64,000 nucleotides of DNA from Geodermatophilaceae bacterium URHB0062 (lineage in GTDB: Bacteria > Actinomycetota > Actinomycetes > Mycobacteriales > Geodermatophilaceae). A model generated the notes under the pieces. The model saw nothing but the letters and a program-made list of their open reading frames with translations. It made no database searches and was not told the origin of the DNA. The DNA lies in NCBI GenBank assembly GCA_000620185.1, contig JHVO01000005.1, positions 124,001 to 188,000 on the forward strand. The letters run 5' to 3'. The position numbers and the translations under genes were made by a program. This document shows positions 1-8,792 of this stretch, in pieces. Each line of letters opens with the position of its first letter. Within the stretch, counting starts at the first letter, position 1.

Positions 1-2
1 TC

Positions 3-3000
3 GGGCTCGTCGGCCTGGTGCACCGCCGCATGCCTCTCCGGACGCCGCTCGTGCTGTCCCTCGTGGTCGGGCTGGCGTGCCTCACGGTCGCCAACCCCTC
101 CGCGGTCGGATCCTTCGTCGACGAGCCCGTGCGCGCGCTGCTCGACGGGCCGCTGGCAGCCCTCCGCAACGTGCACAAGGTCGACCCGCTCGTCCGGCTG
201 CCCGTGGCGATCGGGTTCGCGCACGCCACCGTGCTGGCCCTCCGGCGTCTGTCACGCCTGCTCGCCCGCCGGTCGGCGGTGCGCCACCTGCGGACCCCTC
301 GCGCGGTCCTGACCGCGCTGCTCGTGACCGTCCTCCTGGCCGGTGCCGCGCCCCTCCTGACGGGCGGCCTCCGGACCCCCGGCTGGACCGAGGTGCCCCG
401 GGCCTGGGAGCAGACCGCCGACTACCTCGCCCGGCAGCCGGGGAGCCGTGCCCTCGTGGTGCCCGGAGCCGGATTCGGGATCCAGCGGTGGGGATGGACG
501 ATCGACGAGCCGCTGCAGGGGGTGGCCCAGGAGCCCTGGGTCACGCGCAGTCAGGTGCCGCTGATCCCGGGCCAGACGGCACGGGTGCTCGACGCCGTGG
601 AGCAGCGGCTGGCCAGCGGTCAGGGCGGTGCGGGGCTGTCGGCGTTCCTCCGCCGGGCGGGGATCACGCACGTCGTCCTCCGCCGCGACGTGGATGCGGC
701 GATCGCCGAGACGGCGGCACCGGACCGCGTCGAGCGGGCGCTGCTCGACAGCCCGGGGCTGCGCCGGACGGCGGCCTTCGGACGGACGGGGTTCGGCGAC
801 CAGCCCCTGATCGAGGTGTTCGAGGTGCCCGGCGCGACCTCCCGCGCCGCGCTCGTGGCCGCTCAGGACGTCGTCACCCTCGACGGCGGGCCGGAGGACC
901 TCATGACCGCCCTCGACGCCGGCCTGCTCGCGCCGGCGGCCCCGGTGGTCGTGCAGTCCGATCCCGGGGGCAGCGACCTGATGACCGACGGCTACCGGAG
1001 GGTGGAACGGCAGTTCGGCCGCATCCACGACGCGGTCGGCCAGGTGCAGACGGCGGCGGAGCCCTACCGCGAGGACCGGCCGGCACCCGACTATCCCGGG
1101 GCCTCCACGGTCGCCCGCGCCACGGCGGAGTACCTGGGCGTCGACGACGTCCGCGCCTCGTCCTCGCAGGGCTATCCCGACGCCTTCGGCCCCGTCCTGC
1201 CCGCGCTCGGGCCGGCCGCGGCCTTCGACGGGCGGACGGAGACGGCGTGGCGGTCGGCGCCCCTGGAGTCGCCCACGGGGCAGTGGCTCGATCTCGACCT
1301 CGACCGGCCCGTCGCCGGCGGCGTCCTGTCGGTGAGCTTCCTCGACGCTCCTGGCACCGCCACGGTGCGCCGGGCCGCCGTCTCCTTCGACGGCGAGTCG
1401 CGGCTCTACGGCGTCCCGGACGGCGGCCGGCTGCTGGTGCCCGTGCCGACGAGCCCGGTGTCCGACGTGCGCATCTCGGTGGAGTCCGTGGTTCCGGGGG
1501 TGGACGAGCGCTCACCCGTCGGGATCGCCGAGGTCGGCCTGCCGGGCGTGCCGACGGGCAGGACCCTGGACGTCCCGCGTCCGGTGGGGTCGTCGAGCAC
1601 GGTGCTGCTCACCGAGGCTGCTCCGCGGCGAGCCTGCGTGGACGTGGGCTACGGCCCGCACTGCGAGACGTCGGCGATCCGGACGCCGGAGGAGGACGGG
1701 CTCGACCGCCGGCTCACCATGGTCGGAGACGGCACGTGGGAGCTCTCGGGAACCGTCGCGGCGCGTGCCGATGCGGCCACGGCGGCGCTGCTCGCACCGG
1801 TCGACGCCGGGACCGTGTCCGCGACTTCGGCGTCCGTCCTCGGGGACGACCCGTCGGTCTCGGCGGTGTTCGCCTTCGACGGCCGGAGTGACACCCCGTG
1901 GCTCACGGATCCGGCGGCCGACCAGGCGACGCTGACCCTGCGCTGGTCGGGGGAGCGCACGGTCAGCCGGCTCCGGGTCGATCCCGCCCGCGTGGCGGCG
2001 GACCAGCCCGTGCGCGCCCGGATCGAGTCGTCGGCCGGGGTCCGGGACGTCGACCTGTCGGACTTCGGGTATTTCGAGCCGCTGCGCGCCCGGGGCGCGC
2101 TGGCCGTCACCTTCTACCGGGGTCCCGCGTCGCGGAACGCCGATCTCCCCCTCGGTGTCGGGGAGGTGCGCCTCGACGGGATGGAGGGGCTGCGGCACCA
2201 GCCGTCGCCGGACACCCGTACCGGGGCCGTCTGCGGCCTGGGCCCCGAGCTGCGGATCGACGACCGGACGTACCGCTCCGAGGTCACCGGAACGCTGGCG
2301 GACGTCGTCGCGGGCCGGCCGCTGACCTGGCGCTCGTGCGACGGGCCCGTGCGGCTCGGGGCCGGCGACCACCGGATCGTGGCGGAGCAGACGGCGCAGT
2401 TCCAGCCGGTCACGCTCGCGCTTCGCCCCGGGGGAGCGGACACCGGCGCCAGCCGGCCCGCCTCCCGGATGCAGGTCCGGAGCTGGGGCGACGAGCGGCG
2501 GGTCGTCTCCGTGTCGGCCGGGCCCGCGGCCGTGCTCCGCGTCCCGGAGAACGTCAACCCGGGCTGGCGGGCCACCCTCGACGGGGAACGACTCGAAGCC
2601 GTCGTCCTGGACGGCTGGCAGCAGGGCTACCGCATCCCGGCCGGGCGCGGGGGGAACGTCCTCCTCGAGTTCGCGCCCGGCACGTCCTACCGGGTGGCGC
2701 TCCTCGCCGGGCTGGTCCTGGCGGTCGTGCTCGTCGCGCTGGCCGCGTTCGGGAGTCGCAGGTCGGGTGCACGCTCCCGCGTACCCGTCGGCCTGACCGC
2801 AGCACCGCGCGTCCTCGGCGTCGCGGGAGCGATCGCGGTGGGGCTCGGCGCGCTCGTCCTGGGCGGGATCCCGCTGGCCGTGGGCTGGCTCGCGGGTCTC
2901 CTCGCGCCGATCCGCCGGTACGCCGTTCCGCTCGGGGTGCTCGCCGTCGTCCTGAGCGGCGTGCTGGCCGCCACATCCGCCGGCCTGGCCACCGGGCGCC

Positions 3001-4913
3001 CGGGGGTCGCCGCCGACACGGCCGCCGCGGTCGGCATCGGCCTGCTGCTCGGGCAGCTCGTCCGCGTCCGGCGCGGACGGGACGCGCAGCGCGAGGGGAG
3101 ACCCATGGCTGAGGCGACGCCCGACACGGTGGGCCGGCACCGGGACCGGGACGCCGTGGAGCTCCGGCTGCGCGTGGACCCGATGCTGCTCGGCGGCGCG
3201 CTGCTGATCCTGCTGCAGACCGTCGTCCGGGCCGGGATCGTGCTGCCCTCGTACTACTGGCAGGACGACTTCCACCACGTCGAGCTGGCGCGCCGGCTGG
3301 GTCTGTCGCAGGCCTTCCTGGTGCGCGACTACAGCGGCCACCTCGAGGTGGGCCAGTACTTCCTCTACTGGCTGATCGGGCGGGACGCCGGGCTGTCCTT
3401 CGTGCCGGGCGCGCTCAGCCTGCTGGGAATGCAGCTGGCGGCGTCGTGCCTGCTGCTCGCCGTGCTCCGGCAGCTGTTCGGCCGATCGCCGTGGGTGCTG
3501 GTGCCCTTCGCGGGATACCTGTTCACGCCCCTGGGCCTGCCGGTCGCGACCTGGTGGGCCGCGGGGCTGCAGGCGATGCCCCTGCAGATCACCATGCTGC
3601 TGACGATCCTGGCGCTCGTCCGGGCCGTCCGGCAGCGGTCGTGGCGGTGGGCGGCCGTCGCGGTCGCCGCACAGGCGCTGGGGCTGCTGCTCTGGGAGAA
3701 GGCCGTCCTGATCCTCCCGGCCGCGCTTGCGGTCCTGGTGCTCGTGGAGTGGGCCGGCACGCCGGTCGCCGTCCGGGTCCGGCGGCTGCTGGCCGGCTGG
3801 TGGCTGCTGCTGCCCCTCGTCCTCGTGCTGGTCGGGTACGCGTTCGTCTACACCGCCGTCGTCGACTCCTCCTCCGTGCTGGGCCGGCCGACCCACGACG
3901 TGGTGCGGACGACGGGGGAGACGGTGATCCGCATGCTGCTCCCCGGCCTCTTCGGTGGTCCGTGGACGGACGCGGGCCGGGAGAGCACGGTCTTCCCCCG
4001 CATCGGCGACGCGGCCGCGCTCCTGTTCGCCGCGCTGCTCCTCGCGGTGGTCGCGGCGAGTCTCTGGCTGCGCGGCCGGCGGGCGCTGCAGGGGTGGCTG
4101 CTGGCCGCCGGGTACGTCGCCGCCGACGTCGTCCTGCTCCAGGTGGGCCGGGCCGACTTCATCGGCCTCCTGGCGCGGGACCCCCGCTACGTCACCGACG
4201 CGCTGCCGATCATCGCGATCGGCGTGTGTGCGGCCTTCAGCGGCCCGGCGCGCACCAGGCGCATCCGCGCCTGGCTCCCACGGACGGCGGGGTCGAGGGG
4301 CTCCGCCGTGCCGGTCGTCGCCGTGCTCACCTGCAGCTGCCTGCTGTCGAGCGTCCTGCTGGCCGAGCAGTTGCAGCACCGCTCCTCCCGCGACTACGTG
4401 CAGACGCTGGTCCAGCAGCTGGACGCGAATCCCGGCGTCTCCGTGCTCTCCACCCCGCTCCCGACGAACGTGAGCGTCAGCACCGACCTCGGCGGGCTCC
4501 TGCTGGCCGTGGGGCAGCCGCACGAACTCGACCAGCCCGGCACGGACGTGCGGATGCTCGACAGGCTGGCGAACCTCCGCCCCGTCACCGTGACCGACCA
4601 CAGCCTCGAGGCGACGGGACCGGTCCAGGACTGCGGCTGGCGGGTGGAGGAGCGCTGGGTGTCGCTGGGCTCGCTCCCCGAACGCCCCGGCGCCCAGGTG
4701 GTCCGCCTCGGCTACCTCACCGGTCAGGCCGCCACGCTGTACCTCGAGGTGGGCGACTACGAGCAGGCGGTGGCCGTGCCGTCGGGCGTGGGACACACGA
4801 CGTTCGTCGTCACCGCCCGACATGGGACCGTCCGGGCACGGGTCACCGACGTCGCCGCCGGTGGCATCTGCGTGACCGACGTCGTCGCCGGAGCACCATG
4901 GCCGGCCGACTGA
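3..4913 (+). CDS. aftD: AftD-type alpha-(1->3)-arabinofuranosyltransferase (5'-truncated), fused in frame to a second membrane module
   Basis: AftD adds alpha-1,3 arabinofuranose branches to cell-envelope arabinan at the outer face of the membrane. The frame is open to the left edge, so the N-terminal GT-C part is missing. What remains starts in the last membrane segments (RNVHKVDPLVRLP), then a large extracytoplasmic region with two discoidin-like (F5/8 type C) modules marked by FDGRTETAW and FDGRSDTPW, and a membrane hairpin near visible residues 895-1015. The usual AftD end is followed, without a stop, by about 600 residues of another polytopic protein (YYWQDDFHHVELARR near its start) with about ten hydrophobic segments. 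An internal ATG at 3105 follows GAGGGGAG, so the second part may also, or only, be made separately. AftD identity is good; the function of the second part is unknown. Confidence 0.8.
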   Translation, partial: GLVGLVHRRMPLRTPLVLSLVVGLACLTVANPSAVGSFVDEPVRALLDGPLAALRNVHKVDPLVRLPVAIGFAHATVLALRRLSRLLARRSAVRHLRTPRAVLTALLVTVLLAGAAPLLTGGLRTPGWTEVPRAWEQTADYLARQPGSRALVVPGAGFGIQRWGWTIDEPLQGVAQEPWVTRSQVPLIPGQTARVLDAVEQRLASGQGGAGLSAFLRRAGITHVVLRRDVDAAIAETAAPDRVERALLDSPGLRRTAAFGRTGFGDQPLIEVFEVPGATSRAALVAAQDVVTLDGGPEDLMTALDAGLLAPAAPVVVQSDPGGSDLMTDGYRRVERQFGRIHDAVGQVQTAAEPYREDRPAPDYPGASTVARATAEYLGVDDVRASSSQGYPDAFGPVLPALGPAAAFDGRTETAWRSAPLESPTGQWLDLDLDRPVAGGVLSVSFLDAPGTATVRRAAVSFDGESRLYGVPDGGRLLVPVPTSPVSDVRISVESVVPGVDERSPVGIAEVGLPGVPTGRTLDVPRPVGSSSTVLLTEAAPRRACVDVGYGPHCETSAIRTPEEDGLDRRLTMVGDGTWELSGTVAARADAATAALLAPVDAGTVSATSASVLGDDPSVSAVFAFDGRSDTPWLTDPAADQATLTLRWSGERTVSRLRVDPARVAADQPVRARIESSAGVRDVDLSDFGYFEPLRARGALAVTFYRGPASRNADLPLGVGEVRLDGMEGLRHQPSPDTRTGAVCGLGPELRIDDRTYRSEVTGTLADVVAGRPLTWRSCDGPVRLGAGDHRIVAEQTAQFQPVTLALRPGGADTGASRPASRMQVRSWGDERRVVSVSAGPAAVLRVPENVNPGWRATLDGERLEAVVLDGWQQGYRIPAGRGGNVLLEFAPGTSYRVALLAGLVLAVVLVALAAFGSRRSGARSRVPVGLTAAPRVLGVAGAIAVGLGALVLGGIPLAVGWLAGLLAPIRRYAVPLGVLAVVLSGVLAATSAGLATGRPGVAADTAAAVGIGLLLGQLVRVRRGRDAQREGRPMAEATPDTVGRHRDRDAVELRLRVDPMLLGGALLILLQTVVRAGIVLPSYYWQDDFHHVELARRLGLSQAFLVRDYSGHLEVGQYFLYWLIGRDAGLSFVPGALSLLGMQLAASCLLLAVLRQLFGRSPWVLVPFAGYLFTPLGLPVATWWAAGLQAMPLQITMLLTILALVRAVRQRSWRWAAVAVAAQALGLLLWEKAVLILPAALAVLVLVEWAGTPVAVRVRRLLAGWWLLLPLVLVLVGYAFVYTAVVDSSSVLGRPTHDVVRTTGETVIRMLLPGLFGGPWTDAGRESTVFPRIGDAAALLFAALLLAVVAASLWLRGRRALQGWLLAAGYVAADVVLLQVGRADFIGLLARDPRYVTDALPIIAIGVCAAFSGPARTRRIRAWLPRTAGSRGSAVPVVAVLTCSCLLSSVLLAEQLQHRSSRDYVQTLVQQLDANPGVSVLSTPLPTNVSVSTDLGGLLLAVGQPHELDQPGTDVRMLDRLANLRPVTVTDHSLEATGPVQDCGWRVEERWVSLGSLPERPGAQVVRLGYLTGQAATLYLEVGDYEQAVAVPSGVGHTTFVVTARHGTVRARVTDVAAGGICVTDVVAGAPWPAD
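3105..4913 (+). other. C-terminal GT-C-like membrane module with its own possible start (internal ATG)
   Basis: This is the part of the fused frame beginning at an internal ATG. An SD-like GAGGGGAG lies at 3093-3100, four bases before it. Read alone it gives 602 residues: a short hydrophilic N-terminus, a first membrane segment, then a loop with YYWQDDFHHVELARRLG. An acidic loop after the first helix is the typical position of catalytic Asp residues in GT-C glycosyltransferases. Eight to ten more hydrophobic segments follow, then a soluble C-terminal domain. I read it as a probable second envelope-polysaccharide transferase or partner, but no family was recognised with certainty. Confidence 0.5.
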
Positions 4914-4944
4914 TCCCGCCCGGGGCGCCGGGCGCCTCCTCCTC

Positions 4945-5715
4945 GTGGCCGCCCGCGCAGCCGTTCCCCCGACCGATTGGACCGCAGTGACCGACCACCT
5001 CCTTCCGTCCGCCGAGGGCCGGTTCCCCGACATCTGGGCGCTCGCCGACGGCATTCCCGGCTGGCTCACCGAGGGTCAGGCCGCACTGCTCCACGAGCAG
5101 GCCGGGTCGCTGGCGCCCGGGGCCGTCGCGGTGGAGATCGGCAGCCACCGCGGCCGCTCCACCGTCGTGCTCGCGCACGCGCTCCGCGGGGGCGGCGGCC
5201 GCCTCGTCGCGATCGACCCTTTCGTCGACGGACGCCTGTTCGGCGGGCGTCGCACCCGCGACGACTTCGAGCGGCACGTCGCGATGGCAGGGATGGACGA
5301 CACGGTCGAGTTGGTGTGCGACTACTCCACGGCGGCCCGGCCGTCGTGGACCCGGCCGTTCGGGCTGCTCTACATCGACGGCAAGCACGACTACTGGACG
5401 GTGTCGGACGACCTCCGGTGGCGGGTGCACCTGCCCGAGGGCGCACCTGTCCTGGTGCACGACTGCTTCTCGTCGATCGGCGTGACCCTCGGCATCCTCC
5501 GGCACGTGCTGCCGTCCCGCGATCTCCGCTACGAGCGCCGGGAGGGCTCGCTGGCGCTGTTCCGGGTCGGGCGCCCGACGGGTCGCGACCGGCTGCGGAT
5601 CCTCGGCGAGCTGCCCTGGTGGGCGCGCAACGTCGTCCTCAAGGTCCTGCTGCGTCTCCGCCTGCGCCCCGTGGCCCGGGTTCTCGGCCACGACTCGCCC
5701 TACGACCCCTACTGA
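4945..5715 (+). CDS. class I SAM-dependent methyltransferase (Methyltransf_24 type)
   Basis: The 256-residue protein has a Rossmann-type SAM site: AVEIGSHRGRSTVVLA (residues about 61-76) is motif I and RLVAIDPF carries the acidic ribose-binding residue. LLYIDGKHDYWTVSDDL followed by VLVHDCF matches Methyltransf_24 proteins found in cell-surface glycan and secondary-metabolite loci. It begins 31 bases after the AftD fusion gene in the same direction, so a role in modifying envelope polysaccharide is plausible but inferred. GTG 4945 is taken as start; GTG 4987 (VTDHLLPSAEG) is an in-frame alternative and may be the better one. Its 3' end overlaps the convergent methyltransferase by seven bases. 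Confidence 0.75.
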   Translation: MAARAAVPPTDWTAVTDHLLPSAEGRFPDIWALADGIPGWLTEGQAALLHEQAGSLAPGAVAVEIGSHRGRSTVVLAHALRGGGGRLVAIDPFVDGRLFGGRRTRDDFERHVAMAGMDDTVELVCDYSTAARPSWTRPFGLLYIDGKHDYWTVSDDLRWRVHLPEGAPVLVHDCFSSIGVTLGILRHVLPSRDLRYERREGSLALFRVGRPTGRDRLRILGELPWWARNVVLKVLLRLRLRPVARVLGHDSPYDPY

Positions 5716-6554
5716 GCCGCGTCGCCGCTGCGGTCGGCCGGGGTCCAGCGGCGATCGGAGTAGACGCGCCGCTCGAGCGGCGCGTCGGCGCCGAGCCGGT
5801 ACTCGGGGCGCACGAGGTCGTCGTAGCGCAGGCGCCGACGGCGCAACCGGCGCTGCCGGCGGACGGTCAGCACGTCGGTGGCCACCTGGATCGCCGCCGC
5901 CTGCAGGTCCCTGGTGTGCCCGGGCTGGGCCAGGGCGTACTCCACGAGCGACGGAGGGACCTTCCCCTCCACTCGGAACGGGATGCTGCCCGACCAGTGC
6001 AGCCGGATCACCCGGTGCTCGAACCGGCTGTTGAGCACCGCCTCGACCCGGCGGTCGAGACCCGAGCGGCGGAGGTAGCCGGCGATCTCGAGGTCGAAGT
6101 CGGGGCTGTCCTTGGCGGTGAAGGCCAGCGTGGGCGGCGCCGTCGTCTCGTCCAGCCGGCACCACCAGATGTGGCTCGGGAAGTCGATGATCTTGGCGCT
6201 GGACGCCTCCGGCACCTCGATGTACCCGGCGGCCGAGACCCGCATTAGCTCCTGCAGCACGCTCGCCGGGTCGACCACGTGCTCCAGGAGGTTCGAGCAG
6301 ATCGTGTAGTCGAAGGCGCCGTCGGCGAACGGCATGGCGGCGGCGTCGGCGTTGAACAGCGGCCGGGTGACCCGCGCCGCGCCGCGGCCCGAGCGCTGGG
6401 CCGCGTACTCGTCGCCCAGATAGCGGTCGAGCAGGACGTCGGCGCGCCAGGACGGCTTGTCCCCGCTGCCCACGTCGAGGACGAGCGCGTCGTCGCCGAC
6501 CGGCAGGGCGATGCGGCGCTCGTGGAAGACGCGCAGCGTCTGCACCAGGGACAT
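5709..6554 (-). CDS. class I SAM-dependent methyltransferase (Methyltransf_11 type)
   Basis: In this 281-residue protein, VLDVGSGDKPSWRADVLLD (residues about 25-43) is the SAM-binding motif I. FDYTICSNLLEHVVDPASVL is the motif II/post-II segment of Methyltransf_11 proteins. The C-terminal third is basic (RRQRRLRRRRLRYDD) and resembles no domain I know. The substrate cannot be read from sequence; the neighbouring arabinosyltransferase and the second methyltransferase suggest a surface-glycan role. It is convergent with that methyltransferase, their stop codons overlapping by seven bases. A 12-base palindrome (6578-6589) lies just upstream of the ATG. Confidence 0.75.
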   Translation of the reverse strand: MSLVQTLRVFHERRIALPVGDDALVLDVGSGDKPSWRADVLLDRYLGDEYAAQRSGRGAARVTRPLFNADAAAMPFADGAFDYTICSNLLEHVVDPASVLQELMRVSAAGYIEVPEASSAKIIDFPSHIWWCRLDETTAPPTLAFTAKDSPDFDLEIAGYLRRSGLDRRVEAVLNSRFEHRVIRLHWSGSIPFRVEGKVPPSLVEYALAQPGHTRDLQAAAIQVATDVLTVRRQRRLRRRRLRYDDLVRPEYRLGADAPLERRVYSDRRWTPADRSGDAAQ

Positions 6555-6577
6555 GGCCGGAGCCTACGAAACGCGGT

Positions 6578-6589
6578 TACCCACCGGTA
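6578..6589. promoter_or_regulatory. candidate TetR-type operator, TACCCACCGGTA
   Basis: The 12-base near-palindrome TACCCACCGGTA (TACC-N4-GGTA) sits 24 bases upstream of the methyltransferase start at 6554. Nearly the same word, TACCCGCCGGTA, occurs at 39026-39037 upstream of the acyl-CoA dehydrogenase pair. TetR regulators of acyl-CoA metabolism in actinobacteria bind sites of this general form; the link to a particular regulator is inference. Confidence 0.35.
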
Positions 6590-6661
6590 GCCACGGCGGG
6601 AGCGGACGCCGCCGGCGGAGCCGAACCTCACTCCTGCGGGCGAGCGGGGCCGCCCCTGCGG

Positions 6662-7294
6662 TCAGCCGCGGCGTTCCAGCAGGCCCACGACCACGGCGGT
6701 GGCCAGGTCGGCGTCCTCGGGGAGCCGCTCGGCCTCACCGCGCTCGACACGGGCGAGCATCAGCTCGTTGATCCCCCCGACGGCGGCGAGGACCAGGCCT
6801 CGTGGCACGGGGCGCACCTCGTCGGGATGCCGCTCGGCGAGGTCGGCGGCCACCTCGGTGATCAGGTCGACGTACCGGTCGACGACGTCGCGGCGCAGCG
6901 AGAGGGCGGACCGGCCGGCGGCCTGCACCTCGACCAGGGCCGCCCACGCCACGGCGGGGCCGGCCGCCAGCGCCTCCATGTAGGCGCCGATGCCGGCCCG
7001 CAGCCGGTCCCGCCAGGGCAGCCCCTGGGCCAGCGCCTCGGCCTGCGCGACCCGGACCGTCTCGAGGACCCGGTCCGTGGCGCGGGAGTACAGCTCGAGC
7101 AGGCAGTGCTCCTTGTCGCGGAAGTGCGCGTAGACGACGGTCTTCGAGACCCGGCCGGCACGGGCGATGTCGGCGATCGTGGTGGCCTGGTAGCCCTTGT
7201 CGGCCATGCAGGTGGCCAGCGCCCAGAGGATCCGGCCGCGCCGGTGCGCGTCGTCGACCGCCGGGTCGCCGTCGGGGTCGACGAGGTTGTGCAC
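6662..7294 (-). CDS. TetR/AcrR-family transcriptional regulator
   Basis: The 210-residue regulator has its N-terminal helix-turn-helix at about residues 30-62 (TTIADIARAGRVSKTVVYAH, then FRDKEHCLLELY), the standard TetR arrangement. The C-terminal half is a helical ligand-binding domain. GTG 7294 gives the sequence VHNLVDPDGD; the frame stays open far upstream, but that part is antisense to the MFS gene and is not coding. It is divergent from the MFS transporter, 90 bases apart, with an inverted repeat GTGAGgcaaCTCAC between them. The likely job is repression of that transporter, and perhaps of itself; the ligand is unknown. Confidence 0.85.
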   Translation of the reverse strand: MHNLVDPDGDPAVDDAHRRGRILWALATCMADKGYQATTIADIARAGRVSKTVVYAHFRDKEHCLLELYSRATDRVLETVRVAQAEALAQGLPWRDRLRAGIGAYMEALAAGPAVAWAALVEVQAAGRSALSLRRDVVDRYVDLITEVAADLAERHPDEVRPVPRGLVLAAVGGINELMLARVERGEAERLPEDADLATAVVVGLLERRG

Positions 7295-7325
7295 AGGCGG
7301 AACCGTAGTCCGGGAGGAAGCCGCG

Positions 7326-7339
7326 GTGAGGCAACTCAC
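7326..7339. promoter_or_regulatory. candidate operator between tetR and the MFS gene
   Basis: GTGAG-GCAA-CTCAC is a perfect 5-base inverted repeat in the 90-base divergent gap. It is well placed for the adjacent TetR regulator to control both promoters. The arms are short, so confidence is moderate. Confidence 0.4.
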
Positions 7340-7384
7340 GCGACTGTGCGGAAGCTCTCGGCGACCCCGGCTGTCGTTCCTGGG

Positions 7385-8734
7385 GTGACCGTGCCGACCG
7401 ACGTGGAGCGTCCGCCGATCGTCCGTCCCTCCTCCCGTGCCTATCTGATGTGGTCCGTCGGACTGCTCGCCTACGTGGTGGCGGTCTTCCACCGCTCGTC
7501 CCTGGGCGTCGCGGCGGTGGAGGCCCAGGAGCGGTTCTCCGCGGGTGCGTCCGCGGTGTCGCTGTTCCTCGTGGTGCAGCTCGCTGTCTACGCCGCGTTG
7601 CAGGTGCCGGTCGGCGTGGCGCTCGACCGCTTCGGCTCCCGCGTCCTGCTGCTCGCCGGTGCCCTGACGATGGCCACCGGACAGCTGGTCCTGGCGCTGG
7701 CCACCGACGTGCCCACGGCGATCGCCGCCCGCGTGCTCGTGGGCGCCGGAGACGCCATGAGCTTCATCAGCGTGCTGCGCGTCGTCTCGCTGTGGTTCCC
7801 CGGCCGGACCGTCCCGCTGGTCACGCAGCTGACCGGCATCGTGGGCCAGCTCGGGTCCGTCGCCGCGACCTATCCGCTGCTCGCGCTGCTCCACGGGACG
7901 TCGTGGCGGACGACGTTCCTGGGAGCCGCCGCGATCGGGGTGCTCGTCGGCCTCCTCGTGCTCGTGGCACTGCGCGACACCCCACCGGGCACCGTGCGCC
8001 AACCGGCGGCGGGACTGGCGGAGGTGCGCAGCAACCTGGCGAGCACCTGGCGCGAGCCCGGTACGCGGATCGGCCTCTACACGCATCTGACGACGCAGTT
8101 CTCCGGCACCACGTTCGCCCTCCTGTGGGGCTATCCGTTTCTGGTGCTGGGCGAGGGCGTGTCGCCCGGGACGGCGGCGACCCTGCTGACCCTCCTCGTG
8201 GTCGTCGCGATGGTGGTGGGACCGCTCCTGGGCCAGATGTGCGGGCGCTGGCCGCTGCGCCGCTCCGCCCTCGTCTTCGCGATCCTGGCCGCCACGGTGG
8301 CCGTGTGGTCCGTCGTCCTCCTGTGGCCGGGGCGGGCTCCGCTGCCCCTGCTCGTGGTGCTGGTCCTCGTCCTGGGCACCAACGGCCCGGGCTCCATGAT
8401 CGGCTTCGACTACGCGCGCACCTGGAACCCGGCCGAGCGGCTGGGCAGCGCGAGCGGCGTGGTCAACGTCGGCGGCTTCGTCGCCTCGCTGCTCACCATC
8501 TTCGCCATCGGCGCGGTGCTCGACCTGCTCACGCCGGGCGCCTCTACCGCCTACGGGCAGAATGCGTTCCGGGCGGCGTTCTCCGTGCAGTACCTCTTCT
8601 GGGCCGTCGGGCTCGTCGGGGTCCTGCGGCACCGCCGGGTGCTGCGGGAGCGGCTCGCGGGCGACGGCGTCGTCCTGGCGCCGTTGCACGTCGCGGTCGG
8701 CGCCCGGCTGCGGGGCGGCTCCGCCTACCGCTGA
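7385..8734 (+). CDS. major facilitator superfamily (MFS) transporter
   Basis: This is a polytopic membrane protein of about 449 residues with roughly twelve hydrophobic segments. Between helices 2 and 3 the MFS signature appears as GVALDRFGSRVLLLAG. The opening RAYLMWSVGLLAYVVAVFHRSSLGVA resembles the nitrate/hexuronate-type branch of MFS (ACS/NNP-like), but the substrate cannot be assigned. GTG 7385 is chosen, with GTG 7391 and ATG 7448 as in-frame alternatives; the last would trim only a hydrophilic lead. It is divergent from a TetR gene, which suggests substrate-induced export or import. The gene downstream is 58 bases away and unrelated in function. Confidence 0.85.
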   Translation: MTVPTDVERPPIVRPSSRAYLMWSVGLLAYVVAVFHRSSLGVAAVEAQERFSAGASAVSLFLVVQLAVYAALQVPVGVALDRFGSRVLLLAGALTMATGQLVLALATDVPTAIAARVLVGAGDAMSFISVLRVVSLWFPGRTVPLVTQLTGIVGQLGSVAATYPLLALLHGTSWRTTFLGAAAIGVLVGLLVLVALRDTPPGTVRQPAAGLAEVRSNLASTWREPGTRIGLYTHLTTQFSGTTFALLWGYPFLVLGEGVSPGTAATLLTLLVVVAMVVGPLLGQMCGRWPLRRSALVFAILAATVAVWSVVLLWPGRAPLPLLVVLVLVLGTNGPGSMIGFDYARTWNPAERLGSASGVVNVGGFVASLLTIFAIGAVLDLLTPGASTAYGQNAFRAAFSVQYLFWAVGLVGVLRHRRVLRERLAGDGVVLAPLHVAVGARLRGGSAYR

Positions 8735-8792
8735 GGCGGCTCCTCGGACGCGTCCCTCTTGACGACGTCCCCCGGCAGGGCAGGGTGACGCC

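Noticed and set aside
1512-5069. very long minus-strand open frame (over 1,100 codons) opposite aftD
   Set aside because: Its composition is Arg/Gly/Pro/Asp/His-rich without motifs, as expected for an antisense shadow of a GC-rich gene. The plus frame has clear homology.
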